Assembly: GCA_963580455.1 (NCBI GenBank)
Contig: OY756963.1
Span: 24,447,555-24,511,554 of the forward strand
Direction: 5' to 3'
DNA: 64,000 nt
Source: Euonymus europaeus
Lineage: Eukaryota; Streptophyta; Magnoliopsida; Celastrales; Celastraceae
The notes beneath the pieces are model-generated. The model was not told where the DNA came from. It ran no database searches and saw only the letters and a list, made by a program, of their open reading frames with translations. The translations under genes were made by a program, and so were the position numbers. Of this stretch, positions 57,871 to 64,000 are shown piece by piece; the stretch's first letter is position 1, and each line of letters opens with the position of its first letter.

Positions 57871-60502
57871 ATGAACTTCAAAGCATATATGAGTAATGAT
57901 AACGCGTGTCGATAAGACACGATAATGATTCACCAAATGATACACTCAAAAAATACCCTCTCTCAATTTAAAATACACTTTCCAATTAATAGAGCTTTTA
58001 GAGTTGTTACATATTTTTCTATCATTTTCCATTAATGAACTTTGACAAAAGTGTATGCTGATGTGGATATCTCGTATTTGCCTATATGCTCTTTTATTAC
58101 AGAGCCGAATCGCGTCTTTATTTCCAAGTAATTTTCTTAAATTCTTTGTGACCATTGATTCATTTCCAGCATTCACAAGGTTGAGCAAACTTGCCAACAA
58201 TTAACACAAATGGCTTATACCCATGTGCAAAATGAGAAGATGAGCTAAATGGGAATAGTCATATTGCATAAAAAGTGGCACATCAAGCTTATCTCAACTG
58301 GCCCAATAAAGCCAACTGTAGGGAGGACTAGTAGAGGAGCTGGTTAGGGCTTTGCCATATAAAGAAAGCTATGATGGTGGCTGAGTAAAACAATTCAATG
58401 CACCATTTTTCCATTTTCTCGCTGTACCCTTCATTGTCAACTGATCTATCACATCTTTATTTGCCACTCAGTCATGCTGAGCGTCTGTTGCGAATAATTG
58501 CGAAGAAAAGAGTACAAAGTCAAATGTGGACTTTCCCTGTCTCTTTCTGCCCACAAATTTTCAATTCATCTGGTACTCACTAGCCCTGCAATGGTGGTTA
58601 ATTTTAGAACACAACAGTAATTGCCAAAACATACAATTGCCAGCCTAGGCCTAGTAGTTGGGTTTTGGAAGAATCTTTTGGTATGGTATGGGTCCGGCTC
58701 ATGTGGTGGTAGGGTATGTGATTACAATTTCTCTCCGGATTGTCATGTAAAAATGATGGAACTACTATTTCTGCCTTGTCCCACAATGTTGTGAGATCAT
58801 GTTGTTCTTGAGAAGTCTATTGTAACACAGCAAATAAGCATTGATTGAACCAATGCTGAGAAGGTTTGCGGAGTGCCAATTTTGGAGCATGCAACGACTG
58901 TTTACATCTATAAACAAGGTATACAACTTACGAGCACAAGACGCCCCACATAATATGTGGGAAGACAACATCTATAAATTGGACCTGTGATCTCTATGTT
59001 ATAACATATGGATGAAATCTATGAAAATATGAAGAATATTGATGATGTCATAACATATTTCATTTCCAAAGTTAATAACACAAGAACAGATCGAACTACC
59101 ATTACCTGAAATATTTGGCATGTTTACATTTGACTTGAGAACAGTAGGGCTGAATCAAATGAGCCACTGCTAACTGACCTGTCTCGAATGGAAAATGATA
59201 CAATTGGATCTACTTCAGTGATCATTCTGAGATGTCCTCACCAAGCGCTTCGCTTGGCCTTGAAAACAATATACAATGGGCCTATACAAAGACCATCTGG
59301 CTATGCGAGACCAAATAACGAGCACTTGCGAAAATGGCAGCAGATTTCCTTCTGGGCCATAGGAACCAACATCGCATCATGATAGTTCTATGACAATACT
59401 CAAGCACAAAGAAAATGTGCATGAAGAATGACTTGTGCCCGCAATTCACTGTTAACAAAAGCAAAGTAACAAGTTGACAAGATTCTTCTGACCCATTGCA
59501 AGAGTATCTGTCCAGTTTCTCCAAATGATAGCTAGCGCACACCCTCCAGTCTCTTTCAACGCCATTGACATTGTTGATGTGAACTCGATTAGCTAAACTG
59601 TAATCAACTTTACCCAGCTCTTCCTAGTAAGGTGGCCTTTTACTATGTTTGGCTGGAATATCAACCAAGTTGTGATAAGTCCACATTTTCTTTTCTCTGG
59701 CTTCAGGTTTAAGGGAAGAGATGCCTGTTCATATTTTCAGAGGAAATGCCTTTATCAAATGCTAACGGAACAATAGCATCTGTATTCATTTCCACAGACC
59801 AGTTGATATGGCCAATCCTTCTCTATGTTTCTTTAATCCCTTTCCCATTAAAGCCTTTCATATTTGCATCGAAAAGAACTCCAACATTTACCAGATCAGT
59901 TTGCACACCAAGAGTCGCTGAGTCGGTAGTTCAGAGAGTAGGCTCTCAAACGTATGAAATCTTTCATCGTTAAGTAGGCTAGCAAAATAATGTCGGCAAC
60001 AGTTACATTCCAGGGAACATTTTTTCCTTCCATCTCCAAAAACCAAGTATGTGCGAAGGAGTCCCCATCCCAAACCTGCCCTGTTGACATCCCTAATTTA
60101 GGGTTTGGATGTGATGATGATGTTGGTGCAGTTGGGTTTGGACAGTATATATGAGGACAGCCCAACTTTTGGATCAATAGATTCCTTTGCATTTTAAAAT
60201 CTAAAATCCTTATTCTTATCTTGATTTAGAAGAGATGCTTGAGTTTAGATTATTAGTAGGGTCAACATATTATTTTTACCGGATGCATTTTCGAGGACAG
60301 GCACAATTCTATTAAAAAAATAAAAAAAAAATCATTCTGTTAGCAGAGAATCGATCACTATCTGAGAAGTAGGAAGGTTTAGAAGAGCAAGTAACGATCT
60401 CTACCGAAAGGAGCTTCAACTAGTCTGACGGTGGTTTAGCAGTGACACAGAATAGTCTAGGCTTGTTTGAACTTTTTCTTTATATAATTATCTAACTATT
60501 CC
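57871..60502. other. Gene-poor region, origin unresolved
   Basis: Several minus-strand frames between 58604 and 60192 are moderately open and GC is a little higher than around, but I recognise no domain, and frames do not join by good splice sites. It could be a non-coding transcript or a decayed gene. Confidence 0.35.
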
Positions 60503-60850
60503 CGTTTTTATTGATTTTAGTCATTGTTATTATTAGGCCAATCGACCACAACTTTTTTTCTAATACGGAGAAGGAGTGAGACTTAAACTTGAGGTTCGAG
60601 ATTAAATATGATTCAACTTGTTAATTAAGATACTCGAGATTTGCCCATTAATCACAAGTTACAAAAACGTTTTTTTCGTTTTTATTGATTTTAGTAATTA
60701 TTATTATTAGGTCAATCAACCACAATTTTTTTCCCCAATACAAGGAAGGGGTGAGACTTAAACTTGAGATTCGAGATTAAATATGATTCAACTTGTTAAC
60801 TAAACTACTCAAAATTCACCAATTAATCACAAGTAACAAGTTACGGTCAA
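60503..60850. repeat. Tandem duplication, period 174 bp
   Basis: Unit 1 (60503-60676) and unit 2 (60677-60850) share GTTTTTATTGATTTTAGT, GAGTGAGACTTAAACTTGAG, TTCGAGATTAAATATGATTC and TTAATCACAAGT. The ACTTGAGNTTCGA phrase resembles a Pol III B box, so a SINE-like origin is possible. Confidence 0.75.
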
Positions 60851-61312
60851 ATGTTAAAAACTTAAAATAGAATGCTTGTAATATATTGTCTAATCTGATT
60901 GTTGAATAATGTGCATTTCTCAAATTTAAAAAATGATTTAAATCTATAGATGATTTGATAATATTTTCTGTAATGTTTGTATGAGTGTTAAATTGGCCCT
61001 GAAAATGACGTTGCTATTTGGATGTTATTGTAAAAAAATATAATTAAAAATTATATATGACACCCTCAGCCATATAAAATAACACAACATTGACAAAATT
61101 ATGTCTTAATTAAACTAAATTTGTATAAAAATCATATGAACGAAATTTGAATTCAAATATTAAATTTTGTATCCAAATATTAAATATTTAATCTCTTTTA
61201 AAATTGCATTAAGACCCAATCAAAAAAATCTTATCTAATTTGATTGTTTGAAATTTCACACTATAACTCGGATTAAATTATCATATAATTTATTTATTTA
61301 AATTTAAATGAA

Positions 61313-61745
61313 TATGAATATGATCAATTAAATACATTCAAAAATTGAAAGCAATCTAAATCCAGCTAAACAAGTATTTTATAAACATCTTATGTCGTCT
61401 AATTCATATGGAGCAGAACTCGAATTTATCACCCTACTCTCTCCCCCTCTTCCTGGGCAACAAAATTAATTTTTGTTTTTTTATTATAATCGAGACTCCT
61501 TCAACGATAATAACAATGCTCTCTATGAATATGATCAATTAAATATGTATATGAAAATTTAAATTAATTCGAAGCGAAATAAACAAATATTTTATAAATG
61601 TCTTACGTGATTTGATTCGTAATTTCGTATTCCGCAAAATCTGAATTTTTATCACCCGACTCTCTCCTCTCTCTAGCCAACGGAATTAATTTGGTTTTTT
61701 TTATTATAATCGAGTCTCCTTGTTAACGATAATAACACTCTCTGT
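61313..61745. repeat. Tandem duplication, period about 211 bp, in GAUT promoter
   Basis: Unit 1 (61313-61523) and unit 2 (61524-61745) share TGATCAATTAAATA, AGTATTTTATAAA/AATATTTTATAAA, CACCC.ACTCTCT, TTATTATAATCGAG and AACGATAATAAC. The second copy ends 200 bp before the GAUT start codon. Confidence 0.75.
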
Positions 61746-61944
61746 GCACTATCCCTCTATTCAAGTTTTTGATAATTTCAGGAGCCTATCTCTCCTCACT
61801 GTCTGTTTGCTGATGCCTATCTATGGAATATTCGGCCACTCCTCTCAATTTCACAATATATCTACGTAATTCTCATTTTACTCTCTCGATCTCAGAAACG
61901 AACTGTGTGTCTGCGGCGGCGTTGGTATCTGGTTTTAAGTGACA

Positions 61945-64000
61945 ATGGCGCTGAAGCGGGGTTCATCCGGCGCAGGATTCCACAGGACCCGAGGTGGCGG
62001 ATCTCGATTTTCTGTCGTACTCATCATTTTATTCACAGTTCTCGTTCCGTTGGTTGTTGTTCTTGTCCGTCGAGAAATACATTTGATTTTTGCGATTGGT
62101 TAGTTCTCTGCATTTCAGTCCTTAATCCTTTCCATTTCGCAATGTCTATTTGCAGATTTCTTTATTCCGTGGATTTGATTTTAATTTGTCTTGCCACTGT
62201 TTTAATTTTAGAACTTTTCGTTCATATTGCATGCTAAATCGTTGTCTGGTAGAAGATAAGCAGAACTAAATTGTGCATCTAACTAAATTGTCTAGTAGTT
62301 CATTCTGTCTTGTCATTCTGGAAGCAATAGGGTATTCTAGAACGGAGCTTCTGCTTCTGTTAGGATTCGTATTTGAGTGCCTTTTTCATAGCCAAACTTC
62401 CCAAAAAAAAAAAGTCTGTTCTGCACGCATCTAACTGCCAGCATAGTTTTTCCACGCTCAACCACAATATATATTTTGAATGTAGTTTTAGTATTTATAA
62501 TATTTCAAACTTATTTTTCTTCAATGCATATCATATTTAAATTTCATCATCCTGTTTTGGGATTGTTATTTTTTATTGATTTGACAAGTTAGTCAAGTAT
62601 GTGACATTTTTGTTTAATTTATCTTTTTATACTATTAGTGAAGAGTGTGACTTTAGGAGGAAACAAATGGTGAATGAGAATCCACAAAGCAGTAGATTCT
62701 CACTGTTTCTTTTATGGATTATGTAGCGGTCTCCAAAATGTTTGGGAACCAGACTATGGTCATGATGATACTAATCTTGTTTCTATCTTAGCACTGACAA
62801 TTTACTTGATATTTTCGTATCATAGCATGCAATAAGCAAAAGAAAAACAATATATTTTAAAAAAATCCCTTGCTTTGTGTCTGGAGGTCAGTGTTTTAAA
62901 TGGACTACTGTTATTTGTGCAGATAGCAATGAAATTCCAAGTGGTTCTAGTAGACAGGTAGGTGGCTCAGTGTGCCTTTTCAATCTGTTTTGGATGCACT
63001 TTATTTGAGTTTTAATTTTCTGTTATGAGATAACAACTGATTGAGTTGTCCAGAATATGGATTGGAGAGAAAGGCTGGCATTGCAACATGTGAAATACCG
63101 ACTCCCAAGAGAGGCAAGTGAAGTTTGGTGAAGGTTTAGTTGAGAGCTACTCATAAATATTTTGATTTCAAGAAGTACTGTAAGCTTTTTAAAAGAAAAT
63201 TTCCACAATTATCTGGTCCATTAAATTACATTTGCAGGATATTGATGTTATTTCCGCCAACACTCATGATATGGAGCAGTTGAGCCTTGATTCTTTTAGA
63301 AAAAGCAATTTGTCAGTATCGTCGAAAATTATTGTTTCAGTGACACCTCCTGAAATTTATGCCACCTCTGAGGTCTGGTTAATGTTGTATGATAGCTTGT
63401 ATATACTATATAGTGCTCTTCTCTATCATGAACATCTTAATGCTGTAAAATCGTTGTCAGCATATTTTTGCTAATTTATTGTTATGTTTTGGATTGTTTT
63501 TGTTAAAGCCCAACCAAAAATCTGTGAATGTCAAGCACGCGACAGAAAAAGGCCATGGCAGCAATTTCTCTGGTTGGATTATCTTTCTTACTTACTGTTT
63601 TCTTTTGTTTATGGTTTATTTTCCTCTAGCGTTTTTGTCTGATGGTTGTGTCTAAATGTTCTGAGCAGATGATCATTCTCAATTCATTGATACACAGGCA
63701 AAACAAGCTCAAAGGGTAATTAACAACCTTGGATCTACTAATAGTTTTTTTCTTCTCTTTCAATAACTTGTGATGGTGCAACGGTTGGTTTTCGAAATAA
63801 AGGCCATATATTTATATGAAGTTTTAGTATACGGTTACTTAAGTTTTAAAATTTCCCACCTTGAGATGTTTCTTCGCAGAAATTGAGAGTTAAACAACTT
63901 GAAAAGCGAGTAGCTGAGTTGGTGCAACCTGATGATGAAGCAATTGTGAGCCTTGGAAATGCAGCCATTGAACGCTCTAAGTATGTTGATACGGCATATT
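61945..64000 (+). CDS. Galacturonosyltransferase, GAUT1 clade (5' part, runs off window)
   Basis: Golgi glycosyltransferase family GT8 protein that builds pectic homogalacturonan from UDP-galacturonate. Exons seen: 61945-62098, 62923-62957, 63054-63113, 63238-63372, 63509-63572, 63669-63715, 63880-64000 (continues). Phases match throughout. The start MALKRGSSGAGFHRTRGGG followed by one hydrophobic segment (SVVLIILFTVLVPLVVVLV) gives a type II membrane anchor. Next come NMDWRERLALQHVK, then DIDVISANTHDMEQLSLDSF, then ELVQPDDEAIVSLGNAAIERS, the stem-region motifs of GAUT1-3. The GT8 catalytic domain lies beyond 64000. The third intron begins with GC rather than GT (GAG|GCAAGT at 63114). Confidence 0.85.

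Noticed and set aside
1..64000. CRISPR arrays, operons, phage or bacterial mobile elements
   Set aside because: Nothing in the sequence supports them; genes are intron-split plant genes.

Overview
This window is nuclear DNA from a flowering plant. Its genes are split by introns and encode plant-specific families (TCP, MIKC-type MADS-box, PLD-beta, SBT1 subtilase, LPEAT2, GAUT). The intergenic DNA is AT-rich and full of decayed transposons. The species cannot be named from the sequence. The MADS proteins look like those of a eudicot or early-diverging angiosperm. All exon limits are read by eye from splice consensus plus frame continuity, and every multi-exon model given as intact has phases that add up.

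Layout. 799-867 (+): an orphan first exon of the peroxin gene PEX16, with no recognisable continuation. 4068-5147 (+): an intact class I TCP factor. 7963-15788 (-): a complete 10-exon phospholipase D beta. 17210-19513 (-): an intronless subtilase. 22374-29509 (+): a 14-exon lysophospholipid acyltransferase with EF-hands (LPEAT2 type), with a 514-bp MITE in intron 3. 31190-33210: a nest of AT-rich repeats around a broken FAR1-type DNA-binding domain, probably a dead Mutator-like element. 35490-40051 (+): a 7-exon SOC1/TM3-like MADS-box gene. 40632-43658 (-): a plastid-type fructokinase gene that has lost its catalytic motif, a short segment and its reading frame. 43800-46780: a transposon graveyard (copia, LINE) with a dehydrin-like ORF and a scrap of an AGL6-like 3' end. 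46871-47787 (-): a BMT5-like (DUF2431) putative rRNA methyltransferase. 48020-48240: a tRNA-derived SINE-like unit. 49319-54416 (-): an 8-exon AGL6-like MADS-box gene with a 5'-truncated LINE in intron 2. 54.4-61.9 kb: a long gene-poor stretch with tandem duplications and LTR traces. 61945-64000 (+): the first seven exons of a GAUT1-clade galacturonosyltransferase, running off the window.

How the genes relate. There are no operons. The most meaningful arrangement is SOC1-like and AGL6-like genes facing each other tail to tail about 9 kb apart. This fits an old linkage of these two MADS subfamilies, here separated by the fructokinase relic and the BMT5-like gene. PLD-beta and LPEAT2 both act on phospholipids and both carry calcium-linked modules (C2, EF-hand), but they are separate transcription units and their proximity is probably chance.

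I found no clearly new biological system. The best leads are: the fructokinase with an exact eight-codon loss of the catalytic motif plus two further lesions; the AGL6-like fragment near 46.75 kb that hints at a lost tandem copy; the orphan PEX16 exon; an almost perfect 66-nt foldback at 7495-7560; unusual residues in the AGL6 DNA-binding helix; a GC-AG intron in the GAUT gene; and class I TCP target sites plus a G-box cluster around the TCP gene itself.
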